From the IMG/VR virus record IMGVR_UViG_3300013128_001480, positions 1 through 22,291 of that record: a DNA stretch of 22,291 nt, one strand, 5' to 3'. The first letter of the stretch is position 1. The number at the start of each line of letters is the position of its first letter. Made by a program: the position numbers and the translations under genes. Below, in pieces: positions 6,633-14,115 of the stretch. This stretch comes from a virus. The notes beneath the pieces were generated by a model. That model searched no databases, was not told where the DNA came from, and was given only the letters and a program-made list of their open reading frames with translations.

Positions 6633-7541
6633 ATGATCGACGTAAAGCACCGTGTGTACAAAGAGTGGTCCGGTTGTCTAATCCACGGCACTGCACCTGT
6701 ACCGGTGAGTACGTCAGATCTGCATCTCGAGCGTGCGTACTACCTGCTTTCACAACTAGAGGCGCCGAAGTACGGCACGGTCCAGTCGTATGACGGCGCA
6801 GGCATCTCTGGAGGCCCTCTGCATAGCATCGCGGTGCTGCCTAAGACCATGGGGCAGGGTGAGCTCTGGAGGCTTCTGCGGTGGCTGCTGCGCACTACCC
6901 CGGAGGCGCCCGGACTGAAGCAGCTGAACGCGGCATTGACCGCGCAGGGCTGGCGTGTAGCGGACGACGGCACTCTGCGTGCGGGCACTGCGCTAGTGTC
7001 GGGCGCGGATATCCGTAATGAGATCGCACCGCCCAACGGCAAGGTGCCCAAGGCAGGCCCTGACTGGGAGCAGGCTAAGCGCTGGGCAATCCTACTCCAC
7101 ACTGCGCTGTCCGATCCGGCAACGTTCGCTGGACAGAAGGACTACGCGATCGAGTACTTGGTGCGCACTAAGAAAGCTACCGAGGCGCAGTTCTACGGCA
7201 CGCGAGATCTGATGACACTTCGCGTGGGCGCCGGCGGCCTCTCACCAATCGAAGACCTGGCTATGTGCGTGTACCATTCGCACTCGGTCAATGCACCGGG
7301 CCCTGCGTCGGATTGCTTGACTGCTACGCTAAAAATAGCGCCAAGTGGCGATAGATTTGCCCGGCGTTTGATTTGGGAACTAGGGAAGAAACGGTTCGGA
7401 CATTGGCAAGACAACACCGAAGGGAACAGCCGCTATGACCGTACGCAACAAGCTGCTAAGCGTTGCGGGCTATGGCCTAGTGAGTTCTTTGAGGGGCCTA
7501 ACGCGTGTATGCCGAAAAATCTTGGGGGAACCGCCCCCTGA
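6633..7541 (+). CDS. Putative lysozyme-like murein hydrolase
   Basis: A 302-residue protein with a clear ribosome binding site (AGGAG, 6 nt before ATG 6633). Residues 48-62 read YGTVQSYDGAGISGG and are followed by GPLH and, later, MGQGELWRLLRW. The YDGxGIS-x-G-x-L(Q/H) and GxGxL pattern resembles phage cell-wall hydrolases with a lysozyme-like fold, which cut peptidoglycan glycan chains; this comparison is from memory and the catalytic Glu is not assigned with certainty. The middle and C-terminus are Trp-rich and helical (KRWAILLHTAL, RRLIWELGKKRFGHW). There is no signal peptide or transmembrane segment. Its 3' end overlaps the next ORF by 107 nt if that begins at 7435. A DNA-binding or other structural role is not excluded. 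Confidence 0.45.
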   Translation: MIDVKHRVYKEWSGCLIHGTAPVPVSTSDLHLERAYYLLSQLEAPKYGTVQSYDGAGISGGPLHSIAVLPKTMGQGELWRLLRWLLRTTPEAPGLKQLNAALTAQGWRVADDGTLRAGTALVSGADIRNEIAPPNGKVPKAGPDWEQAKRWAILLHTALSDPATFAGQKDYAIEYLVRTKKATEAQFYGTRDLMTLRVGAGGLSPIEDLAMCVYHSHSVNAPGPASDCLTATLKIAPSGDRFARRLIWELGKKRFGHWQDNTEGNSRYDRTQQAAKRCGLWPSEFFEGPNACMPKNLGGTAP

Positions 7542-7788
7542 GGACGCAAAGCCCGCCTCCGTAATACAGCCCGCCTCCAAGGTAAAAGTATCTGAGGAGG
7601 TGGACATGTCCACTAAAGCGCTAAAGGCGCGGATCCTCGAGCTCGAAGCCGAGCGCGAGGATTTGCGGGAGACGCTCCAGCGCACTCTGGAGTATGTTAA
7701 TATCGTGAACCAGCGGTTCGCGGAGATCTATGCGCACGCGCAGAAGATTTCCGCGAACCCGCCGGTTGCTCCGCGAGACCTCAATTGA
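7435..7788 (+). CDS. Coiled-coil protein with possible internal second start at 7606
   Basis: The frame is open from ATG 7435 (117 residues), overlapping the preceding gene by 107 nt. A much better start is ATG 7606, preceded by GAGGAGG at 7594-7600, giving a 60-residue protein MSTKALKARILELEAERE... that is a leucine-zipper-like coiled coil. The N-terminal extension is amphipathic and basic (LLSVAGYGLVSSLRGLTRV). Either only the short form is made, or both are, as in dual-start lysis or scaffold genes. No family is recognised. It is directly coupled to the next ORF, whose TTG start overlaps the stop codon. Confidence 0.6.
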   Translation: MTVRNKLLSVAGYGLVSSLRGLTRVCRKILGEPPPEDAKPASVIQPASKVKVSEEVDMSTKALKARILELEAEREDLRETLQRTLEYVNIVNQRFAEIYAHAQKISANPPVAPRDLN

Positions 7789-7973
7789 GGCCCGCAGAGA
7801 CCGCGCGCCACGCAGAGCTTCTTCTTGAAGTCCTGCGTGGCGAGAAGACCGCCGTTGAGGCCCAAAAAGCCTCGCGGCTACTCACGCCTACGCTTCGCCG
7901 CCCGTGCCGACCTGGCTTGCAAGGGCTGTGTGTTACGCACGGGCAGCCACTCACCGAGTGTGAGCGTGACTGA
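7785..7973 (+). CDS. Small hypothetical protein, TTG start
   Basis: A 62-residue ORF that begins with TTG at 7785, overlapping the TGA of the previous gene (TTGA arrangement), and ends at 7973. The N-terminal half is helical and charged (ETARHAELLLEVLRGEKTAVEAQK); the C-terminal part has two Cys and one His (GLCVTHGQPLTEC), possibly a small metal site. No independent ribosome binding site is seen, so translation would depend on coupling. The tight overlap on both sides (next start at 7966) supports it; the small size keeps confidence moderate. Confidence 0.5.
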   Translation: MRPAETARHAELLLEVLRGEKTAVEAQKASRLLTPTLRRPCRPGLQGLCVTHGQPLTECERD

Positions 7974-8235
7974 CGACGAGCTTATTCAAGTGGTCCTTGC
8001 CGATATCCTGCCCGGTCGCGATGTTGTCCTTAGGTTCAAAACTAAGGAGCGTCGCTACTGGGCAGGGTATTGGCAGTGGAACATGCTCGAGCTAAAGCAC
8101 GAGTATGTAGGTTGGAGCCGCATCATGGCGCGGAAACAATGCAGCCAACGCCGTATCATGGCGAACGCAATTCGCCGGGCGTGGCGCTGGGCGGATGTTG
8201 TGAAGCATTCGCAGAAGATTTTGTCCCGCAGGTGA
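7966..8235 (+). CDS. Basic hypothetical protein, 89 residues, GTG start
   Basis: I chose GTG 7966, which overlaps the previous stop by 8 nt (GTGACTGA); upstream extension in the same frame runs antiparallel to good coding potential in the neighbouring ORF. The protein starts acidic (DDELIQVVLADIL), has a beta-like stretch (GRDVVLRFKTKERRYWAGYW) and ends strongly basic with many Arg, Lys and Trp, which fits a nucleic-acid-binding protein. No known domain is recognised. It is the last gene of the overlapping series 6336-8235; a tRNA follows 46 nt later. Confidence 0.55.
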   Translation: MTDDELIQVVLADILPGRDVVLRFKTKERRYWAGYWQWNMLELKHEYVGWSRIMARKQCSQRRIMANAIRRAWRWADVVKHSQKILSRR

Positions 8236-8281
8236 CTGTGGGAATTTTCCCTCTAGGCACGCACTTAATTCTTTAACGTAA

Positions 8282-8355
8282 GGGCCGTTGAACGTAACTG
8301 GTAACGTCCCCCGCTCATAACGGGAAAATTACGTGTTCGAATCACGTACGGCCCA
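8282..8355 (+). tRNA. tRNA with anticodon CAT (Met or Ile2)
   Basis: Acceptor GGGCCGT/ACGGCCC is perfect, the anticodon loop is CTCATAA, and the T-arm is ACGTG TTCGAAT CACGT. The D-stem and the first pair of the anticodon stem are imperfect. Whether it is an elongator Met tRNA or an Ile tRNA with modified C34 cannot be decided by eye. The last 14 nt overlap the 3' end of the convergent HNH gene. CCA is not encoded. Confidence 0.88.
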
Positions 8356-8935
8356 GAGTCACCGGCAACAGCGGTGCAAACAACTTCCACTTCGTTTCTT
8401 GGAGCTTATGCAGTTCCTCGGTTTGTATCAAACCGGCGTGGTATTCTCGGTGACAGCGGCAGCACAAAGATACGCACTTCTGGACTTCGGCGCGAATAGA
8501 AGCCCACGTGCAGCCGATAATTTCGCGTGTTGTTAGATTATGCAGTTTATGTGCAGGGACTACGTGGTGCCACTCTAATACAGACTTGGCCGCGATTCCT
8601 TTGTCGTAGTCGCAATACCAGCATGCAGTGCCCACGGCCGCGTATATGGCGGCAGATCGCATGTCTCTACGTTTCCTAAGACTACACCCTGCGCATTTCG
8701 TGCCTTTGACTGCGGTATTTGGTTTGTGACAAATGCCGCAAATCCGGAGCTCTCCTGTGAGGCGCGTAGTGCCGTGCCTACGGTCCGCGCTGCCGTCTAG
8801 TTTTTTCGTGTTGTGGTAGCCAAAAGGACTGCACTCTAGACAATATTTACGGCTTGCTAGGTTGTGTATTTTGTCCCCGACACGGTAGCGCGAGGAGAAG
8901 TGTTTTCCGCAAGAAGGAATGGCGCATGTGGGCAT
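8342..8935 (-). CDS. HNH endonuclease (homing type) with zinc-binding Cys clusters
   Basis: A 197-residue protein. The C-terminal half has the HNH layout with zinc pairs: CWYCDYD, then LEWHHVVPAHKLHNL (the His-His of the HNH core), then EVQKCVSLCCRCHREYH, where the final C-x2-C and H complete the beta-beta-alpha-metal site. The N-terminal half has further CxxC-type pairs (CAIPSC, CLEC, CGIC, CAGC), likely zinc-ribbon DNA-binding units. Such enzymes nick or cut DNA and are common free-standing mobile genes in phages. The gene runs opposite to its neighbours and its last codons lie in the 3' end of the CAT tRNA, a typical insertion position. No ribosome binding site is seen; TACTAA lies 8 nt before the ATG. 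Confidence 0.88.
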   Translation of the reverse strand: MPTCAIPSCGKHFSSRYRVGDKIHNLASRKYCLECSPFGYHNTKKLDGSADRRHGTTRLTGELRICGICHKPNTAVKGTKCAGCSLRKRRDMRSAAIYAAVGTACWYCDYDKGIAAKSVLEWHHVVPAHKLHNLTTREIIGCTWASIRAEVQKCVSLCCRCHREYHAGLIQTEELHKLQETKWKLFAPLLPVTLGRT

Positions 8936-9006
8936 GCAGTAGCTTAGTAAAAAGCGTAGCGTATGGCAACCGTTTAGACTACCGATTGTTTTAATCAGGA
9001 GCGCGC

Positions 9007-10464
9007 GTGAGAGAGCTAAAAATATACAACGTGCGAATGGGATTTGCGACTAACTCGTCCTCATCCCATTCGATTATTTTTATCAAAGGCGGCGCCCGTG
9101 ATAACGACGTGTCGGATCACGAGTTCGGATGGAAATATTTTACCGCGGCTAGCTCCGAGACCAAGCGTTGGTGGCTGGCCGCGCAGGCGTATATCGCGTT
9201 GAGTCAATTTACCCCCGGCGAGGTAGCCGCGGATATCCTTCGGGACATGTATGATTTACCTGACATCTCGTTTGAGAAGCACTCATACACCAACGATGGG
9301 TCGGGGCATATTAACGCCAGTGTAGATCATCAGAGCGTACTTACGTTTCCACGTAACTGGCTCGAGAACGATGTTCATCGGCAGTTCTTGGCGCAGTTCA
9401 GTGATTTCATTCTGCAAGACGGCGTAGCCATTCTTGGCGGCAACGACAACGATGATCACATACACCCGCTCTACAACGCAGAGCAGGAGATGCCTACGTC
9501 GTTCTTCGGCGGTGAGGGACGCGGCAACCTCGTTGCGCGCTGGGATTCGCAGTATGCGTTCTGGACGCTGTTCAACCGTCGCTCTGGCGGTAAGATGCGG
9601 TTGGCGTTCGACGACATCACGCTGCAGCGTAAAGTCACTCGTGCGGAGACGCCCGAGCTAGTAGACATCAAGATCACCGACTACTGCACGGCGGGCTGCG
9701 CGTTCTGTTATCAGGACTCCACACCCGAGGGCGTGCACGGCAACACTGCGTACATCAAGCGCGTACTAGACACGCTCTCGGAGTTGCAAGTGTTCGAAGC
9801 TGCGTTGGGCGGTGGCGAGACCACGCAGCACCCGGACTTCGTGGAGATATTGCAGTATGCGCGAGACAAGCACATCGTCCCCAACTTCACGACGAAGCGC
9901 TTGGACTGGCTGCGCAATAAGGCGCTGCGCACGCGTGTACTCGAGCTCTGCGGGGCTTTTGCTTACTCGGCTACGTCCGAGAAGGACGTGAAGAATCTCA
10001 TTCGGCAGCTGGCACAGTCTGATTGCCCTGCGAGCAAAGCAATGGTCCAGTGCGTCATGGGCGTGGTACAGCTCGACGAGCTTGCGCGTATTCTACACAC
10101 CTGCGCCGAGGCGAACATCCGGGTAACACTACTTGGGTACAAAACCGCGGGTCGCGGCAAGTCAGTCATGCCTAGTCTGTACAAAGACTGGTTCACAGTG
10201 GTTGAGCGCGTGGCGGAGAAAGACACGTATCTTCAGATCGGCATCGACACGGCACTGGCCGAGCAGTTCGACGCGCAGCTGAAGGCACGTGGCGTGGACA
10301 CGCGGTTCTATCACGTGCTCGAGGGCGCTTTCTCGGCTTACGTAGATGCTGTGAAGGGGTCTATGGGACCGTCCTCGTACGGCCCCCGTGAGGAGCTGCT
10401 ACCGCTACCGGACCCCCAGGACTTCGTCGCCAAGTATCGCGCGTTCGTGCTGCCGGAGGCTTAG
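9007..10464 (+). CDS. Radical SAM protein with novel N-terminal domain (NSSSSHS motif)
   Basis: A 485-residue protein starting with GTG 9007, supported by AGGAG at 8997-9001. C227, C231 and C234 in DYCTAGCAFCYQD form the CxxxCxxC site for the 4Fe-4S cluster, and GGGE at 268-271 is the SAM-binding motif, so residues about 218-430 are a radical SAM core. These enzymes cleave S-adenosylmethionine to start radical chemistry on peptides, nucleotides or tRNA. Residues 1-215 are not a known accessory domain to me; they begin with MGFATNSSSSHSIIFI, a Ser-rich motif I recall at the start of unrelated hypothetical proteins. No clear SPASM-type Cys cluster is present at the C-terminus. The substrate is unknown. 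The stop codon overlaps the stop of the convergent gene at 10461. Confidence 0.87.
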   Translation: MRELKIYNVRMGFATNSSSSHSIIFIKGGARDNDVSDHEFGWKYFTAASSETKRWWLAAQAYIALSQFTPGEVAADILRDMYDLPDISFEKHSYTNDGSGHINASVDHQSVLTFPRNWLENDVHRQFLAQFSDFILQDGVAILGGNDNDDHIHPLYNAEQEMPTSFFGGEGRGNLVARWDSQYAFWTLFNRRSGGKMRLAFDDITLQRKVTRAETPELVDIKITDYCTAGCAFCYQDSTPEGVHGNTAYIKRVLDTLSELQVFEAALGGGETTQHPDFVEILQYARDKHIVPNFTTKRLDWLRNKALRTRVLELCGAFAYSATSEKDVKNLIRQLAQSDCPASKAMVQCVMGVVQLDELARILHTCAEANIRVTLLGYKTAGRGKSVMPSLYKDWFTVVERVAEKDTYLQIGIDTALAEQFDAQLKARGVDTRFYHVLEGAFSAYVDAVKGSMGPSSYGPREELLPLPDPQDFVAKYRAFVLPEA

Positions 10465-10868
10465 CGCGGCCGCCAGCTGTCGCAGACGTAGTCCTCACTA
10501 ACGTAGAAGTCGTGCAGTTTGCAGTAGTCTTTCTCGGTACCAGCAGTGACGCGGTGTTTGCACGAGCCGCAGCTGGTACTGGTGGAAGACGCTATTCGGT
10601 AACTGGGCGTATCCTCCAAAGCGGCCGTTTTGGGAGGCGCCAAACTGCCTGACGTGGTATACGGCCCTGTGTTGAGTATGCGCGCCTTAGGTGGTGTGTT
10701 GGTCTTTTGGCCCAGGCGGGTCTTGTTAAGATCGGCAACCTCGGCACTCAACATGTTCAAACCAGCACCCATATCACGAGCGGCCTGTTCAGCACCCTGT
10801 AGGTGCGCCGACCCCGTGGTGAGATCCATCGTGGCTGGTTTACCCGCGCTACCTTTTACGTTGGGCAT
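10461..10868 (-). CDS. Hypothetical protein with C-terminal four-Cys cluster
   Basis: A 135-residue protein. The N-terminal 90 residues are polar and probably flexible. The C-terminus reads SCGSCKHR, then KDYCKLHDF, then DYVCDSWRPR, i.e. C-x2-C...C...C followed by D-x-W. I recall similar endings (CxxC...CxLH...VCD-x-F/W) on short phage proteins, where they probably bind zinc or an Fe-S cluster. The gene converges on the radical SAM gene with a few bases of overlap, so it is not in its operon. Its ATG is 6 nt behind TAAAAT with no Shine-Dalgarno, suggesting a leaderless transcript. Confidence 0.75.
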   Translation of the reverse strand: MPNVKGSAGKPATMDLTTGSAHLQGAEQAARDMGAGLNMLSAEVADLNKTRLGQKTNTPPKARILNTGPYTTSGSLAPPKTAALEDTPSYRIASSTSTSCGSCKHRVTAGTEKDYCKLHDFYVSEDYVCDSWRPR

Positions 10869-10890
10869 GTTGTTATTTTAGGCCGATCAC

Positions 10891-10963
10891 GGGACCATAA
10901 CTCAGTCGGTAGAGTAGCGCTCTTTTAAAGCGTCCGTCGCGGGTTCGATCCCCGCTGGTCCCA
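10891..10963 (+). tRNA. tRNA-Lys (anticodon TTT)
   Basis: Acceptor GGGACCA/TGGTCCC, D-stem ACTC/GAGT, anticodon stem GCGCT/AGCGT with loop CTTTTAA, T-stem GCGGG/CCCGC. CCA is not encoded. It lies between divergent small genes. Confidence 0.94.
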
Positions 10964-11014
10964 TTACAGGTAAATCAGGGCATAATGTCTAGGCCATATA
11001 TACTGGAGATGACC

Positions 11015-11317
11015 GTGAGTCGCTACCCCAAACCTGAATGGACCGCGTGTGAAACGCGTGTCCGAAACACAGCTGTAGTTCAAGTGACCGAGTTGCCACT
11101 GCGCGTCCCTCGGTACTCATTCAAAGTAGGTACTGCTCAATACGATGAGCAGACGCAGACTCCCAAGATCGGTCCGTACTTGACCGTGTACAACGTGCAG
11201 GATGCCGCGATCTTGCTCAAGGAGCTAGGCGACAAGTACGTAGCGCTTCGCGCACAGAAGGCGGCTGAGGCTGGCCTCAGCATTCAAGCCAGTCCTGACG
11301 AAGACGCCGCTGAATAA
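11015..11317 (+). CDS. Hypothetical protein, 100 residues
   Basis: Three in-frame starts compete (ATG 10985, ATG 11009, GTG 11015). I prefer GTG 11015 because GGAG at 11005-11008 is well spaced to it and CATAAT at 10981-10986 would then be an upstream -10 box. The protein is beta-rich in its first 60 residues (VVQVTELPLRVPRYSFKVG, YLTVYNV) and ends in a helix with an acidic tail (SPDEDAAE). No family is recognised. It lies just after tRNA-Lys and converges on the minus-strand gene at 11319 with a 1-nt gap. Confidence 0.65.
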   Translation: MSRYPKPEWTACETRVRNTAVVQVTELPLRVPRYSFKVGTAQYDEQTQTPKIGPYLTVYNVQDAAILLKELGDKYVALRAQKAAEAGLSIQASPDEDAAE

Positions 11318-11318
11318 A

Positions 11319-11612
11319 CTACCAGGGCAGCCAAGTCCTCTTGCGCGGGCGAGAGGATTTGGCGTCTTCGGCGGCCAGGATCTCGCGCTCTGTGTTGGAC
11401 ATCGCGCGTTCTAAGGAGTGGTCCTCAGTAAGCTCGGGCGGGACCGTCACTTCGGTGCATACGGAGGGGCGTCCTTCGACCAGCTGAGTGACTTCGCGAA
11501 GCTGTTTGAGCTTCTCGTTTATCTGTGCGGCCTGCATGCGAACCGTCTGACGGTTACGGGCGGCTAACTCGCTCGGGAACTGTCGCTCAGCGGTCGCGGT
11601 CGCGTCTCGCAT
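11319..11612 (-). CDS. Small helical hypothetical protein
   Basis: A 97-residue protein from ATG 11612. The first 45 residues are helical and polar (ARNRQTVRMQAAQINEKLKQL), likely a coiled coil; the C-terminus is basic and aromatic (SRPRKRTWLPW). It overlaps the upstream gene by 26 nt and is the last gene of the minus-strand run starting at 14257. No lipobox or signal peptide is present, which argues against an outer-membrane spanin. Function unknown. Confidence 0.65.
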   Translation of the reverse strand: MRDATATAERQFPSELAARNRQTVRMQAAQINEKLKQLREVTQLVEGRPSVCTEVTVPPELTEDHSLERAMSNTEREILAAEDAKSSRPRKRTWLPW

Positions 11613-11910
11613 ATATACTCCGTAGTTCTTTGGCTAGAGATGCGGTTTGCTCTACGGCGGTCACTACGCTGCGACCGTACTCATCGAGGGTTTGCGCGAC
11701 TTCGGCCTCTCTGTTTATCTGCGCTTGCCGAACAGCGTCAAGCTGCTTGTAGTGCGTTTCGCGGTCAGCCTTGTTCTCGTCTTCTTTTTTAGTGCGAAGA
11801 TCTGCGTGTTCTTTGCGTTCTTTTAGGTATAGCCACACGAATAGCCCTGCAATGAGACCTACGGGTCCCTGGCTAAGCAGTAGCTGTATACCTTCCGGCA
11901 ATTCGCTCAC
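11587..11910 (-). CDS. Single-TM coiled-coil protein (holin/spanin-like topology)
   Basis: A 107-residue protein from GTG 11910, 6 nt after the stop of the preceding gene. Residues about 9-29 form one transmembrane helix (LLLSQGPVGLIAGLFVWLYL), followed by a highly charged coiled coil (KERKEHADLRTKKEDENKAD onward). This topology is seen in some holin-like proteins and in inner-membrane spanins, but also in tail-associated membrane proteins. Its place inside a structural cluster leaves the role open. It shares 26 nt with the next gene, so the two are probably translated together. Confidence 0.7.
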   Translation of the reverse strand: MSELPEGIQLLLSQGPVGLIAGLFVWLYLKERKEHADLRTKKEDENKADRETHYKQLDAVRQAQINREAEVAQTLDEYGRSVVTAVEQTASLAKELRSIYARRDRDR

Positions 11911-11916
11911 GACGAG

Positions 11917-12303
11917 TCACTCGAAGGCCATGAAACTTACGGTCGACCCGGTGGTGGACGCTGGTGTGGTGACTAGGAACCGGTTAATGGTCTGGCCCGT
12001 GGGGTTCGCAATGCAAATCCAACCGGACGCAGCGGCCACCGCGGTAGGTGTGGGCGTCACTACGACGCCATCGGACACTTTGACGACCACGTCGGTCACC
12101 ACCGAACGTACTAGTACGAACTTGGGGGCGGTGACGGTATCCAGTAGAACAGGCACATCAACCGAGCTGGCGGCGATTTGTACCGTCTTTATGGACACCT
12201 CGGTGTACGCCAGGGTGAACGTGAACGGCTCACGGCACGGCACGGATCCATCGGGGACGGTACTGCCGTAGGACAGCGTTAACGTGGCGGTAAGTGTCGG
12301 CAT
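11917..12303 (-). CDS. Beta-rich virion-type hypothetical protein
   Basis: A 128-residue protein of Thr, Val and Ser-rich alternating pattern (TATLTLSYGSTVPDGS, KFVLVRSVVTDVVVKVSDG) typical of beta-sandwich virion proteins. The ATG at 12303 is 6 nt behind a perfect TATAAT with no Shine-Dalgarno, so a leaderless transcript is likely. The next gene follows after 6 nt. It probably belongs to the tail or baseplate, judged from its neighbours only. Confidence 0.7.
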   Translation of the reverse strand: MPTLTATLTLSYGSTVPDGSVPCREPFTFTLAYTEVSIKTVQIAASSVDVPVLLDTVTAPKFVLVRSVVTDVVVKVSDGVVVTPTPTAVAAASGWICIANPTGQTINRFLVTTPASTTGSTVSFMAFE

Positions 12304-12318
12304 GTGGCTATTATAGCG
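12304..12318 (-). promoter_or_regulatory. TATAAT -10 box for the gene starting at 12303
   Basis: Read on the minus strand, CGCTATAATAGCCAC directly precedes the ATG at 12303. The hexamer matches the bacterial -10 consensus exactly and ends 6 nt before the start codon. Confidence 0.5.
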
Positions 12319-12321
12319 TTG

Positions 12322-14115
12322 TCAGCAGGTTCTATCGTTGGTCGGCTGCAGCGCAGCGTTGAAAACGGAGCCGGACGTAGGTTCCGTGGCGGCCGCGGCA
12401 GCGGTGGCTTCGGCGGTCTCGGTCTCGGTACTGCGCGACGCAGTCATGGTGTCGTCAAAGCTGATGGTGTAGGAGGTGGCTGCGACAGCCTCCACGCTGT
12501 CTATGGCGGCCAGCAGGGTAGAGCTCTCGGAGCTACCGAAGAATGCCTCCAGCAGGCTTATAGTGGCCGCCAGCTGGTCGATGCCCGGGGCGCCGCACAG
12601 GAAGACTACGCCGGCGACTAGTTCGCCGTTGTCGAAAGCAGGGCGGGTAGAGTCGGAAGTATCAGACAGGCGGCGGGCCAGCTCTCCCAGCCAGCCGTTG
12701 ATGCCTCCCGACCCTAACGTGATGACCGTAGCGGACAGACCCGCGGCTGATTCTCCGCTGATGGCAGCTAGCCGCGCGTTTACTGAGGAGAGGTCGTCTA
12801 CCACCGCACGTAGCTGTGTGACGGTGCGGTCTAGCTGCGCGATCGTGGCGGTTAGCAGCTGGGACGTGGAGCTCGCCACCGTAGTACGTGTTTGCAGGTT
12901 GGCGAATAGTCCGTTTATGAGTGAAACGACCTCAGTGAGGTTGGGAAATAGGCTGAGCAGGTTGGGCGTCGCTTGCCAGTCGGGGCTGGTGCCGGTGCGT
13001 CCCTGTGATGGCGTGCCTTTGATCTTTACCCGCACACAGTTGGACAGGTCGCTCATGGGCTGAATTTCCGCGTTGCTTACGTCTGCGTCGTCCGGGTTTA
13101 CCGTCGCGTAGCGCACGGAAGTCGCGTAGTAGTACACGTTGCCGGGGGTCAACTCACTGGAGCTGTCTGTATATTTAGGCAATTCGCCGTCGTATGGTAC
13201 CCGAGCAACGACCTTGACCCCGTTCTCTTCCTGCAGGTCGCTGGGACTCTCTCGAGGTTGCCGAGAGAACAACTGGTTCCAGGTGAACTTGTCGCGTAAC
13301 TTCGCGTTCTCAGAACGTAGGATGAAAACCTCTTTGATTTGCATCGTCTCGTTGGTGAACAACCGCAGAGACGTCGGGGCTACGTCGGAGTTCCACTCCA
13401 GAGCCACGCTCATTTGACTAAGGGTGTTCACGTCCGCGGTGACGCGTGCTACCAAGTCCTTAACTGTGGGACGTGTGCCTGCGGCTAACTCAGCGTGATC
13501 TCCTGCCTGGATCAGGCTTGTGAGCAGGTTGAAGTTAGGCTGCAGGCTGGCAAGGTCGGTAGCGCCAAACAGCACGCATACCCCTGCAGTAGCGAAGTTG
13601 TCGGGGAATATCGGGCGGTGCACGTCGCCGGTGTCTGAGGTGGACGCTGACAGTTCCCGCCAGAACCCCTCGTTGCCGCCGATTGCGGAAGACGACGCGT
13701 TGATGAAATTGGCTACGTCGGGAGGTAGCGTATTGATGTCTATATTTGAGAATCCCCCGCCGCTCACGAGGTCGGCGAAGTTGGGAGATTGGGTGCTACC
13801 GAGCTGCTGACCCACCGTGCCTTGCACACCTCGGTAATAGTAGCGCTTCTGTATGGGGATGAAGATGGCATGTATCGTCGTGCCTCTCGCAAGCCCGTTG
13901 ACGATACCCTGAACTTCGTCGATTACTTCACGCAGGGCGCTTTCCAGCGCAGTAGCTGGAGAGCTAGCCGCAAGCGACGAAACCAGCTGCAGCGCTTCTC
14001 GCAGAGTCTCTAGATATGTAGTCAGCGTGTCCAGAACATCGGACACGGCTGTAGTCGTGTCAGTCAGTTCCGCGGGGATCAGCTGGCTTAGATTTACTGT
14101 CGCCCAGTTCGCCAT
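12322..14115 (-). CDS. Virion structural protein with duplicated domain
   Basis: A 597-residue protein. The N-terminal 80 residues are helical (VSDVLDTLTTYLETLREALQ). Two regions repeat: GFWRELSASTSDTGDVHRP then FATAGVCVLFGATDLASLQP in the first third, and GWLGELARRLSDTSDSTRP then LVAGVVFLCGAPGIDQLAAT near the C-terminus, each followed by a leucine-rich helix. The middle has a fibronectin-like beta segment (PGNVYYYATSVRYATV). The tail is low-complexity (TETETAEATAAAAATEPTSG). Its length, beta content and position between baseplate-type genes suggest a tail or baseplate protein. It overlaps the upstream small gene by 56 nt. I do not recognise the exact family. Confidence 0.75.
   Translation of the reverse strand: MANWATVNLSQLIPAELTDTTTAVSDVLDTLTTYLETLREALQLVSSLAASSPATALESALREVIDEVQGIVNGLARGTTIHAIFIPIQKRYYYRGVQGTVGQQLGSTQSPNFADLVSGGGFSNIDINTLPPDVANFINASSSAIGGNEGFWRELSASTSDTGDVHRPIFPDNFATAGVCVLFGATDLASLQPNFNLLTSLIQAGDHAELAAGTRPTVKDLVARVTADVNTLSQMSVALEWNSDVAPTSLRLFTNETMQIKEVFILRSENAKLRDKFTWNQLFSRQPRESPSDLQEENGVKVVARVPYDGELPKYTDSSSELTPGNVYYYATSVRYATVNPDDADVSNAEIQPMSDLSNCVRVKIKGTPSQGRTGTSPDWQATPNLLSLFPNLTEVVSLINGLFANLQTRTTVASSTSQLLTATIAQLDRTVTQLRAVVDDLSSVNARLAAISGESAAGLSATVITLGSGGINGWLGELARRLSDTSDSTRPAFDNGELVAGVVFLCGAPGIDQLAATISLLEAFFGSSESSTLLAAIDSVEAVAATSYTISFDDTMTASRSTETETAEATAAAAATEPTSGSVFNAALQPTNDRTC

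Noticed and set aside
2345-10464. ATP-grasp and radical SAM genes as one peptide-modification (RiPP) system
   Set aside because: They are over 5 kb apart in different transcription units and no precursor-like small gene or transporter lies next to either.
11319-11910. Overlapping inner and outer spanin pair
   Set aside because: The first protein fits an inner spanin topology, but the second has no lipobox or signal peptide, and the genes sit in a structural cluster away from the putative hydrolase.
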